Assembly (NCBI RefSeq): GCF_026210795.1
Contig: NC_089437.1
Location: 310,001-374,000, forward strand
Reading direction: 5' to 3'
Origin: Rhizophagus irregularis
Lineage: Eukaryota; Glomeromycota; Glomeromycetes; Glomerales; Glomeraceae
DNA length: 64,000 nt
Both the position numbers and the translations under genes were made by a program. Below the pieces are notes generated by a model. That model saw nothing but the letters and a program-made list of their open reading frames with translations, had not been told where the DNA came from and ran no database searches. Below are positions 54,300 to 64,000 of the stretch, piece by piece (position 1 is the first letter of the stretch; each line of letters opens with the position of its first letter).

Positions 54300-55483
54300 A
54301 CACAGACTGTTAATAGAATGATCATGTGACCGACGATCATGTTACGAATGTTACGATATGTTTAACATATGCAACATGAACATATAGCACATATTTAATA
54401 TATTTAATATATAACACTTATTAAACATGTAGCATTTATACAATATATTAAACATGATTAGCATAGATTTTATTGTTATAAATATATGTGTTCCAAGTCA
54501 ATGTAAAAACAGATAATGTGTCTAAAATTTAATAAAGCATTTATTAAAAGAAGTTATTATTTTAGAGTTTTGTTCAATAATTGCGTCTGAGTGTATATGC
54601 TAGTGTGTGCATTACCGTATTCGCATTTGATTGAATTTACATTTATTTATTCGTGTCACCTTCGTAAATTGATCGACAGTGATATACTTATTAGTGTTTT
54701 TATATAATTTATTTCACTACGCGTTTGTTAACATTTATTAACATTTATTTTATTTGTTATTCCTTCTGCTTACCATATACATATACGCTTATTTTTATAA
54801 GCATTCAAGAACTGCTGGCATAACAATACAAACGGGATGATCAACATAACAGAATCCGCTATTTTAAAGTTTTTCTGCTATTGCATTTAATTTACTATTA
54901 AATGATGCTTGTGCCATATATAAAATTTATTTATTATTTTTAACATTTACAATTCGGACAAATTCGGTCAAGTATTCTAAATTAGTGGTCTGAACCGGTA
55001 AACTGCAATCTTGTTGATCCGCCGGATATCTGTTTAACCGGATTGAAAATTTGTTGAACGACCAGATCAGCTAAAATTAGTTCATGTTTAAAGGGAGTTA
55101 AGACTATAAAATGTAAAATATATGAAATGTGATTTATTTTAAACTTGTTCATTTCTAATAAAATTATGACATTTGAATTCATAATAAATATTTTTTAACC
55201 ATAATTGAGTTAATTTTTTAGTATCTTAATTTTATCATACCTTCAGAATTGTTATTTTTTGTGCAGCAGCAGTGAAAGGAGATGTTTTTTATGTAAATTA
55301 TATGAAAAGTTCTATAAAAAAATTACATACATTATTTTATATAATTTTAAGGACCGGACTTTAATTCAAGTTTCTGGCAAAATAACGGGTTCTGTATATA
55401 TTGAGATTTCAAAAATAATCTGCCTTTTATTGATGAGTTGAAAACAGAATTAGAGCATATTTCCAAGATGATAATGCACCAGT
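54300..55483. other. Intergenic, no supported gene
   Basis: AT-rich. A stretch at about 55390-55483 reads NNLPFIDELKTELEHISKMI in one frame and may be a coding remnant cut by the hAT insertion. I could not extend it upstream with confidence. Confidence 0.35.
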
Positions 55484-55700
55484 TAGGGTGTCCAGGATTT
55501 GACGATCATGATTTTATAACGATTTTGGCCAAAATTTTGCGATTTTTGCGATACTGCGATTTTGGCCAAAATTTTGCGATTTTCGCGATACTCAAATATG
55601 ATTGGCTATTTAGACACTATAAGTCACGTGAAATCGTGAATGTATCGCCGACAATAACCATTGATAATCTCTTTTTTTTCGCTTAGTCATTTTTAATAAA

Positions 55701-57894
55701 ATGGTCGCGCCTCACATACGTTTGTCTCAAAGTGCCGAGTATCGTGAAAACTATATCGTACAAGAAAACAAACTATGGTGTCGATTTTGCAATGTAGAAA
55801 TTGATCATGAAAGAAAGAACTCTGTAGATAAACATATTAAAACATTAAAACACCTTAATAATAAAAACAAGAATAATTCTAATTTGTTAATCCAAAGAAC
55901 TTTACCTTCTTTTGAAAATACACTAAATGAATGAGAAAAAATTAATAAAGAGATAGTGGAAGCATTTACTTATGCAGACATTCCTTTGGAAAAAATTGAG
56001 AAATTAAAACCATTTTTATTAAATCATTGTAAAAATGGTATGTATTTTCTGATATTTCAATTTCAAATTTGCCTTTTTTATTTTTATTTATTAATATATT
56101 TTTGTTTATAGCGGGCTTAATTACTGGAGCAAATCAACTTCGTGAGAAATATCTTCCATTATCATATGAAATAGCGCTCCAAAAATTGAAAAATGATGTC
56201 ATCAATAAAATTATTTGTTTGACAATTGATGAAACAACAGATCGTTGTGGCCGGCATGCTGTTAGTATATTATTTAGTTTTGATAATAAAACTAAATTAG
56301 CTAAAACAGAATTTTTGTCTAATGTTAACGCTTCATCTATTTCACAATTTGTTATGAATACAATTCATTTTTATAATATTTCTTATGAAAATATTATTTT
56401 TTTTATTTCTGATAACGCTTCATACATGAAATTGGCGTATTCAAATTTATCTCCCTTTTTACCAAATTTAAAACACAATTGTTGCTTAGCGCATATCCTT
56501 AATTTAATTGGTGAAGCATGGGTGAACTTTCAAAAGTTTGAATTGGTTGACAAATTAATTATGAATTTTAAATCGATATTTACTTATAATTCACAAAGAA
56601 AAATTTGATGGAAGGAGCATTTATTACAAAATGGTATTGAATCACCTACTTTAGCACCCCTACCAGTAAACCCTATAAAAAAAGAAAATTCGGAATTTGT
56701 CCTGAAAAGTATGGAAAATGTCCGGAAATTTTCCGTGCGTCCGGAAAACATTCGGAAACGGTCATGTTTTGGAACATTTTCTGGATGCTCGATTCTGGAC
56801 AAATTCTGGACAAATTCTGGAGTGTCAAGAAAATGTCTGGAATTTGTGCGTCCGGAAAGTGTTCCAAAACGTGACCGTTTCTGAATGTTTTCCGGACGCA
56901 CGGAAATTTTCCGGACATTTTCCATACTTTTCAGGACAGATTCCGAATTTTCTTTTTTTATAGGGAAAAACAAGGTGGAATTCATGGTTTTTATTTTTAT
57001 GTTGGATTAAACCTTTATATTCTCATTTAATAACTTTTGTTACTGCAGAATATTCTATTAATCATGATTCAAAAGCTGTTCGAGATCTTTACACATTTTG
57101 TCAAAACAGAAGCCATGTTTTTTGTGTTAAAATATTTATATATTTTATTACATATAATAGCAAAAGGTAAGTGAATTTAATGGATTTAATAATTTTATAA
57201 TAATATTACTAATATAATACTTTATTTATTTAGATTAATCAATGATTTGGAATTCTTTAAAATAAGAAACAAGGCTATAGCTCCATTTGTTTATTCACGA
57301 ATAGTATCTCTTCAAGCTTTTTTATCATCAGGAACCAGGAATCCTCCAATTTCAAATGAAATATTCCAATTATTAAATGAAGAAAATCAAGATATTGCAT
57401 CTTTTGTTTCATTATTTTCTAGAGCTTTTATATTGGCAAATGAAAAATGTGAGAAACATATATCTCATCATCCAGCTTTATTATTTTTCAAAGCAATACA
57501 ATGTTTTGATCCAAGATTTATTCAATCTAATTCATCTAATCATAATATGGAAAATTATAGAATTATCAAAGAATTTTATCTTCCTACTGATACTTTAATA
57601 CAAGAATGGGCTATTTACTGTGGACTTAATGAATCTATTGAAGAGTTTGATGATTTGGATTTGTATTGGCGAGGTAAAAGACATATATTACCAGAACTTA
57701 GTTCACTGGCTTTAATATATATATGGTTGCCAGTATCTGGTGTAGATATTGAACGTAGTTTTTCTAGTTATAAAAGCATTTTATCAGATAGAAGAGTAGC
57801 GCTTAAAGAAGAAAATATTCAAATGCTTAATTTTCTTTATTTTAATCTTAGTAATAATGATGATTATAATAATGAATTGATGATTTATGAATAA
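55701..57894 (+). pseudogene. hAT transposase pseudogene (BED finger to dimerisation domain)
   Basis: Inferred exons: 55701-56037, 56112-56670, 56966-57166 and 57234-57894. The gap between exons 2 and 3 is a MITE, not an intron. The two introns (74 and 67 bp) have GT/AG ends. A BED-type zinc finger sits at the start (WCRFC, then VDKHIKTLKH). The core has TIDETTDRCG, ISDNASYMKL and CLAHILNLIGEAW. The C-terminus is the hAT dimerisation region (LPVSGVDIERSFSSYKSILS). Two in-frame TGA codons (55932-55934 and 56606-56608) and the MITE inactivate it. Otherwise the frame is well kept, so inactivation is fairly recent. Confidence 0.82.
56671..56965. mobile_element. 295-bp MITE with about 120-bp inverted repeats
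   Basis: Left CCCTATAAAAAAAGAAAATT and right AATTTTCTTTTTTTATAGGG begin near-perfect arms of roughly 120 bp with a GC-richer GTCCGGA-rich core. It is flanked by AAA on each side (an A-run, probably a 3-bp duplication). Removing it and one AAA restores the hAT reading frame, which proves it is an insertion. The long arms produce spurious ORFs on both strands. Confidence 0.85.
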
Positions 57895-58109
57895 TATAAA
57901 TGTATAAATTTATTACTTAATTGTAAATAAATAAATAAAATTTGTATAGGATATAAATTATTAAAAAGTTTTTCATAATCGGAATTATGTTAATTCTGGC
58001 TGAAATTATGGTAATTCTGGCTGAAATTATGGATCACGATTTTCACGATTTTTGTGATTTTTCACGCCTGATTTTTGGGCCATCACGACGTCAAATCCTG
58101 GACACCCTA

Positions 58110-58958
58110 TCACCGACGTATATATGGTCACGTGATCAAAGTCGATATATTATTCAAAGGAAAACAAAAGGAATTAAAATTATAGGTGTATACAACCCAA
58201 ATAATGACAAAGAAGCAACGAAGAACATAGAAAAGAAAATAGCAAGTTGGATTAACGAGGCACTAAAAATGGATCAAGAGACGATAATTCTGGGAGACTT
58301 CAACGAATCAGCGAAGAACTAGAAAAAACAAAAACCGATATCAACGACAATCCAAAATCATGATTTACAAGATGTTCACGAATGTTTAGCAGGGAAAGAT
58401 ATACTAGATACCTGGAAGAGTGGAGAAACATCGTCCAGAATAGATTATATTTTCGCGAGCGAAGGCATTCTAGGAAAAATTATAAGTCATGAAATATTAG
58501 AAATAGAAGATTTCAAGACTGACCATAAAGCACTAACAATTAAATTTGAAATCAAAGAAAAATTAGGATTAAATAGAAATGAATTTTTCAAGAAAACGAA
58601 AGCTGAACCAAAAAATGTTAAATTAGAATCTGAAGACTGGAAAATAATTGCAGAAAGAGTAGACGATAGACTTTTGGAAATAAACGAACAACATATAGAT
58701 AGAGAGGAAATGTGGACGATAATTATAAGGATACACGACGAAGAAAAGAAAAAACGTATTAGTGAAATAAAAGAAATTAAAATCAAAAAAAGAGAAACGA
58801 ACGGGAAAATAGGTAAGGAAACGGAAGAAAGCAAATTGGAACAAATGATCATAGAATATGAGACGTTAGAGAAAATCAACAACATACTAGAACACAAAAT
58901 AACAAAACTTTTAGAGAAAATAATAAGGACAAATAATTTATTTTTTACATCATTGTAG
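58110..58958 (+). pseudogene. LINE AP-endonuclease domain fragment
   Basis: The frame opens directly at the hAT right end and reads GIKIIGVYNPNN, ETIILGDFNES, SSRIDYIFASEG and TDHKALTIKF: the conserved order of an exonuclease/endonuclease/phosphatase domain, which nicks target DNA in LINE retrotransposition. A TAG at 58319-58321 breaks an otherwise open frame that then continues to 58958 through a Lys/Glu-rich coiled-coil region. The N-terminus and the whole reverse transcriptase are missing. The truncation point coincides with the hAT element, whose other flank does not carry the missing part. Confidence 0.75.
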
Positions 58959-60309
58959 ATCTTGGTATACTTAATAATGACAGTTGTTAAGCTCCTTTTT
59001 ATAAGAGATAGGGAATATTAAATTATAAATTTCTTAGTAGAAAATATAGTGGTTTTGGTAGATAAAAGGTATTTATTATATACTACTGCTCTAATACGCT
59101 TAAGTAAAACGCGTTATACCAAAAAAAAAAAAAAAAAATTCTAAAATAATTGATTAATCACATGATCGGTTACATGTGACCAATTAACGTGATCGAATTT
59201 CGATCAATCATTTGATAAAATTACCACATACATTCGTAAATGCTTTTTGTAACAGAGTAATAACGCATACAACTTTTATTACTGCAAAAAAATTGGCTTT
59301 CAGAAACTGAATTCTCAGGCGCTTTTATAAGAACAGAAACAGGCAAATATTTCAAACCTTGGTAAACAATTTTTTATTACACAATCAAAAAATAATTCTT
59401 AGTAAAGATGATTTAGATTTATAAGTTTGACAAAGCATATTTTTTTAGCTGATTGATCAAGTTTTACATTTTATCTCATCGGTATTGTGTATACGCCGAT
59501 TCAATTATTCCATCGGTATAGAAAAAGTATAAAAAAGTATAAACCTACAAAATCTGATATAAATGGTATTACTTTTAAATTTTAAATTTTTTCAGCTACA
59601 AAAGATTATTTTACCTCGTTTTACAGAGTTTTTTTTTTTTTTGAGTCGCAAGAATTTCTCTTCAAAAATTGATTAATAAATTGAATAACAGAACTTCTCT
59701 CATTTTAATTAAATTTTTGATTTTTTACTAATAAAAATTCTTGAAACTAGCCTTAGGATCTTTTTTAATTAAGAAATTTTTTTTATCACCGTAGACAATA
59801 TAATAAAAAAAAATTGGGATGTAACTTTATAATAGAATATGTGAAAAATCATCATATAATGTAAAATATGTGCTACACATGATCTGTGAATTTACCACGA
59901 ATTAAAACACCAAAAAACAAAAAAAAAAAAGTAAAATAAAATAAACATTTATTATTCATTCATTCATTCATTTTTTTTTTTGATAAATTTCATCTAAAAT
60001 TGTTTTACCTTGACCAGCACGGTTTTTTTTTCAATTTTTCAAAGCAAAACGGGGAATCGTTATCCTTGGATAGATATTTATAATCCAAAGAGATCTTTCG
60101 CAAAGTAATTAATTTTTATATACACAGCAAAGCTGATCGAAACTTCGCATTAGATATGTATATTTTTTTAATTCTATTTTTCAAAAAAAAAAATAAAAAA
60201 ATAATTAACATGTTCAATTATTATTTTAGCTTTTTTTCAAAAATTAAGTATTAAACAGGTAAGTGAGTATGTAAATATTTATCGTAATCTGGAGAAGAAT
60301 TAACGATTT
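58959..60309. other. Intergenic, no gene seen
   Basis: AT-rich with poly-A and poly-T runs, a CATT microsatellite near 59955-59970, and a short CATCGGTAT inverted pair near 59480-59518. Confidence 0.5.
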
Positions 60310-60640
60310 CGTTCATAAATTGAACGTATAAGCTTTGAGATATTTATACCCGTTGGTATCCTGGTCATTGGAAACTCGAGGACTGCAATTAATAAGAAAA
60401 GATATCAAGCAAAAGTTCCTGGAGTTTCAAACTGCTTTAATGAATAATGATCTCACTAGAATTACTGGTGTCTTTCACAGGTTAAAGCTCGCTGGCATAA
60501 GCAACATTGTGGGGTTGCTTATGCCAAGTCGTGGAAGACTATTAAAGAGAACAAGCCGGATACTTTGTTTTTCGTTAGTCATCAGGACGGTTTAGATGTC
60601 TGCTTAAAAAGTGTAGAAAATTATTGTAGAAAATTTTGAG
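60310..60640 (+). pseudogene. Decayed gene, possibly MTG1-like mitochondrial GTPase at its start
   Basis: Mixed frames read FVHKLNV, then IYTRWYPGHW (about 60335-60365), then after a frameshift TRGLQLIRKDIKQ. RWYPGHM followed by RGL resembles the start of YlqF/MTG1 GTPases, which act in mitochondrial ribosome assembly. Downstream, another frame reads HCGVAYAKSWKTIKENKPDT and SHQDGLDVCLKSVENYC to a TGA at about 60638, which I do not recognise and which may belong to something else. At least two frameshifts and one stop are present. No G-box motifs are seen, so the MTG1 call is tentative. Confidence 0.35.
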
Positions 60641-61681
60641 TCCATTCCTCAAAACGAAACAGCATCCTAAAGAGGACTAGAACAATGATCAATCCAGCAG
60701 GATTCCAGGCATTAAACTCATACCAAAAATTTGAAACCTAATATACATGTGACAAGGGTTGAAATTAAAATATCTTAGTTATATTTGACACCCAAATTAA
60801 TTATTTAATTCATCTATTTTTTATTTTATTTTATTTTATTTATTTTATTTTATTACATACTAGAGAAACATACACTACTTGGACAAAATTGCTCAAAAAC
60901 ATACAAAATATAATATTACTCAAAATTTTAATGTGTGATAAAATGAACACTAAAAATCACATATTTAAAATTTTATATCGCTAGCTTTCATATAACTCTA
61001 TTAATTAAATAATTTATTTTTTTGTAAATGATTAAATTAAAAAATGAAAAATACAATTGATGTCAATATTTTTTCGATTTCTAATCCTAACGTTATATGT
61101 ACTATAATTTAACCCATCAATATTTAAGATATATGGTATAAAGTTTGAAAGAATAAAAGGGAAGTCAACCCAATGTGGTAACGTGATTGAAAAATATGAA
61201 GAAGTATATGAAGTAATTGAAGTATGCAAAGTATAACTGATGGGAAAAAATTCATATAATAAATATTTTGAAAAAAAAAATGATATATAATTAATCAAAA
61301 TTTTAATTCAAGTGAAAATTAAAGAATGTAAAGCATAAAAAATATTTTCATAACAATTAAATCTTTTTGTAGTATAACGAATTTATCGCTACGCTGCAAA
61401 CTTAGAATTAATTAACTAATAAACTTAATTACGGTGTAAACTTATGTTGCACGGGCATAGGATTTTTTCATATTACTTTTATAATTTATTTTGTATGGGA
61501 AAAACATATCATTTGTGATTTTTATAAGTATTTCTTTACAAAATTTTAGGGATTATTTATAAAAAGGTGAATAACGTAATGTTTAATGAACAAATTTAAA
61601 TAAAACAAAAAAAAATCTTTATATTCATGAACATTCATTCAATGATAACTTTTTGTTTATGATTATTTCTGTCATTTATTC
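60641..61681. other. Intergenic, no gene seen
   Basis: AT-rich; includes a (TTTTA)n stretch at about 60820-60855 that could be the A-rich tail of a minus-strand LINE fragment. Confidence 0.45.
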
Positions 61682-61912
61682 ATGTATGTTTCGCCGAAGT
61701 TCCCTGTTTACCGAAGCCAAGCAATATATAAATAGGTAACAAGAGACCAGAATTACGTCTGGCATTGTCCAAAAAAGGAATGACCCTGTCACTTATTCTT
61801 GAATACCTAAATGTATGTTTCGCCCGAAGTTTCCAGTTTACCGAAGCCAATAATAGGTAACAAGAGTCAAGACTCAAGAGATCGAGAATTACGCCAAAAA
61901 AGGAATGATCTA
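61682..61912. repeat. Tandem duplication, unit about 129 bp, two copies
   Basis: Units start with ATGTATGTTTCGCC at 61682 and 61811 and share GTTTACCGAAGCCAA, AATAGGTAACAAGAG, GAGAATTACG/CAGAATTACG and CAAAAAAGGAATGA. The TTTCGCCGAAG-type motif recalls the fold-back elements at 18060-19515. The minus ORF across it is a by-product. Confidence 0.75.
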
Positions 61913-63924
61913 CACATTTATTACTTTTCTCAAAAGAATCCTATAGAATCATTTATACGCTGATCCGAATAAGTTATTGCAAGAGCAAAAAGGAAGAGTA
62001 CATTTAATCTATTTTGACAATAAGAATATTTTCTTTAGGAAATAAAAAAAAAAATAATTATTAAAAAGAATTTGAAAACCACCAGCCTTAAAAGGTTGGT
62101 CCTATATTTCAAAAGACGTTTTGTATCACGTGACAAATAACCACAAAGACCAGAAAAGACTGTAATGTAAGACCATCTGTCTCTTTAATAACATAAACTT
62201 TTTTTGTCTGATAATATTTATAGTTTTTTTTTTATCTTTTCATGTTTTAATTTCAGTTATTTTTATCTTTCGTTCCATTTTAATAACATTGTTTCCAATT
62301 AGTTTGTTTTATTATTATGGCAGTACATCTACTTAATCTCTCATAACGAAAATACTGTGAAGCTTATTAATAATTTTCTTTTGCATTTATTACGATCATA
62401 TTGTGTTTCATCCAAGTTAATCGGATAAAATTAAACTAAAGAAAAGTAAGATAATAAATCGTGAATAATGCTAATAATAAAACCATACACAAAACACAAA
62501 ACTTTAAATTTACCTCAAGGAATAAAACTATTATGAGATATTTTATCAATATAACGCAATTTCTTTTGAAAGATCGAATAAGTAACCCTGACATTCTACG
62601 CAAATGCAAATAATGTGGGCTTATTAATAACTATGTAACTGTGTGGACTGTGGTGATTACTAAAAATCATCATAATACATAGTACGCTATCACCAACAAC
62701 AAACTAAAAGTTTTAAAAATTTCTTTTCATAAACCAAATGTGAACTATTTTTTTATATCATACATATAATATCATTCGAAATATGTATGTTAAAATAATA
62801 ATTTTCTATCAACATTTCGTTTATTTTTTTATACGTAATATTGTTAAACTGTGGTGTGTAAATATTCTCTTCCTCTTCTTGAAATAAAGGACATAAATAA
62901 TTATTGTATAATGAAGGCAAAGAAATTTTTCATTTGTTTCAATTGTTGGAAATTCTTCTATCAAAAGTTTGACTTTCTTTTTTTTTTCTATTTTGTTTCT
63001 TGAAACTTGTTTCCATTGTTATTGATTCCTTATAAAATGTCAAAAATCAATTACTAAGTATCGTCCCATCACATTATTACTATCTGTACTTTACCATTTA
63101 AAGTAAAGTGATGATTAATTTAGAAGTCTATTATGCGGACAGAAATAAAAAATCATTTGATTAGACGATATAAAACAAAAAAAAATAATCAAGTGATTAG
63201 CAAAAATTTTGATTATTAAAAGAAAAATGTTGACAATATATTGTTCCAATAGACATTTTTGTTATAGGATTAAGAGTACAAAGTTTTAATAAAAAAAAAA
63301 TAACAAAGGAGCAAAAGAACCAATGCTTAAATTATGATGATATTGACATAATCATAATAGTGATTTTTTATAAACATGTAAAACAAAATGTAAAACTTAG
63401 GTTTAGACATCCCGTATAAATTTGATAATTCATTTTTTAATTATTATGTAATTTTTATTTTCTTTCATAAAATATGTTAATATAATAATTAAATATTCTT
63501 ATTTCAAATTTACAATATTCATAAATGCACAACAAGAAAATTAGGTTTAAATTAGAAATGAAACGGGAAAATTGGTTACTAGGTTGTCTGAAATTTTATT
63601 ATTTTATTTCAAATTTAATTTAATTTTATAATCGACTGTTACTTTCATCAATAAACTAATATAAACTAGTTTAAAATTATAAATAATTTTATATTCAATT
63701 ATAACTAAGAATTTTGGGACATGTCTCGACTCTCGAAATATTAAGGGCGGTAATGCAGATCAATGAATCGGAAAAAATACGGCCCGAAAACAAATTAACA
63801 ATGATCGGAGTAAATTTCCGATTTAAATATCCTTTTTTTAGTAACTCTATAAAAAAAATTTTTTTTCCCGTTCAAAAAAAAAAAAATCTTTTTTTTATAT
63901 TTATATTACGAAAATAACCTAATA
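61913..63924. other. Intergenic, no gene seen
   Basis: AT-rich. Near 62080-62185 the words TTAAAAGGTTGGTCC, AGACCAGAAAAGACTG and AAGACCATCTGTC resemble the ends of the hAT-type element at 911-2401 and may be a relic. Upstream of 63925 are poly-A and poly-T runs, probably the promoter of the next gene. Confidence 0.4.
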
Positions 63925-64000
63925 ATGGAAACCGAATTTAGTAAATTAAATATCTCAGGTGGACATTTTAATCACACAAATTGTTCATATTGTAATAAAC
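63925..64000 (+). CDS. Start of a gene running off the window
   Basis: ATG at 63925 (context AATAATGG) opens METEFSKLNISGGHFNHTNC and then SYCNK at the edge, 25 codons in all. The C-x2-C pair followed by NK resembles the short Cys-rich leader found before kinase domains in many proteins of this fungal group, but with 25 residues that is only a guess. Confidence 0.45.
   Translation, partial: METEFSKLNISGGHFNHTNCSYCNK

Larger units (their letters stand above)
55484..58109 (+). mobile_element. hAT-family DNA transposon, degenerate
   Basis: The left end TAGGGTGTCCAGGATTTGACG (55484-55504) is inverted at the right end (58089-58109). TAGGG-type ends and the encoded BED finger plus hAT dimerisation domain define the superfamily. 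The flanking 8-mers (GCACCAGT and TCACCGAC) match only at CACC plus chance, so the target duplication is eroded or one flank was lost. GATTTTGGCCAAAATT-type and TCACGATTTT-type subterminal repeats lie near the ends. Confidence 0.8.

Noticed and set aside
56584-56985. ORFs on both strands across the MITE
   Set aside because: Created by the long inverted arms; the two strands give nearly the same peptide.

Overview
The window reads as nuclear DNA of an arbuscular mycorrhizal fungus close to Rhizophagus (Glomeromycotina). This rests on very AT-rich intergenic DNA, 67-83 bp GT-AG introns, a tandem array of BTB-BACK-TLDc genes, a MATA-type HMG-box gene, and a heavy load of nested Ty3/gypsy, pogo/Tigger, hAT and LINE elements. 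The assignment is inference; no rRNA or housekeeping marker is present.

Layout. 1-3735 is a graveyard: a LINE-like ORF fragment, a PP2C phosphatase pseudogene split by a 1,491-bp hAT-type element (which itself holds a 204-bp hAT MITE with a perfect 8-bp target duplication), and an antisense eRF1 pseudogene. 3734-17297 is one pogo/Tigger DNA transposon carrying an 11,066-bp Ty3/gypsy retrotransposon inserted five codons before the end of its transposase gene. The two LTRs differ at one position in 1,226, so the insertion is very recent. 17300-22540 holds fold-back repeats and a broken LINE 3' half. 23209-24983 is a probable four-exon gene for a membrane protein of unknown function. 25000-33900 is gene-poor with local tandem repeats. 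33906-34712 is the HMG-box gene. 34713-45490 is gene-poor and contains diverged 1.1-1.4 kb tandem segments. 45499-45756 is a possible gene fragment. 46384-54196 holds four tandem two-exon BTB-BACK-TLDc genes, all on the minus strand. 55484-58109 is a decayed hAT transposon with its own MITE, abutting a LINE endonuclease fragment (58110-58958). 60310-60640 is a decayed gene, perhaps MTG1-like. A new gene begins at 63925 and runs off the window.

Most notable is the gypsy element. Its pol is not a normal PR-RT-RH-IN polyprotein. The RT/RNase H ORF continues into a P-loop nucleotide-kinase domain of thymidylate/deoxynucleoside-kinase type, ends with its own stop, and integrase follows as a separate ORF in the same frame. 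Gag and protease share a frame and are separated only by a UGA followed by CUA, a classic leaky-stop context. The intact LTRs, catalytic residues and ORFs suggest an element that is or recently was active and makes its own dNTP-metabolism enzyme.

The second system is the BTB-TLDc array. Its repeat unit is about 2.1 kb, each promoter has a conserved TTACGTAA site, and different domains give different sister relationships among the copies. That is the signature of gene conversion or unequal exchange, with variability concentrated near the TLDc C-terminus.
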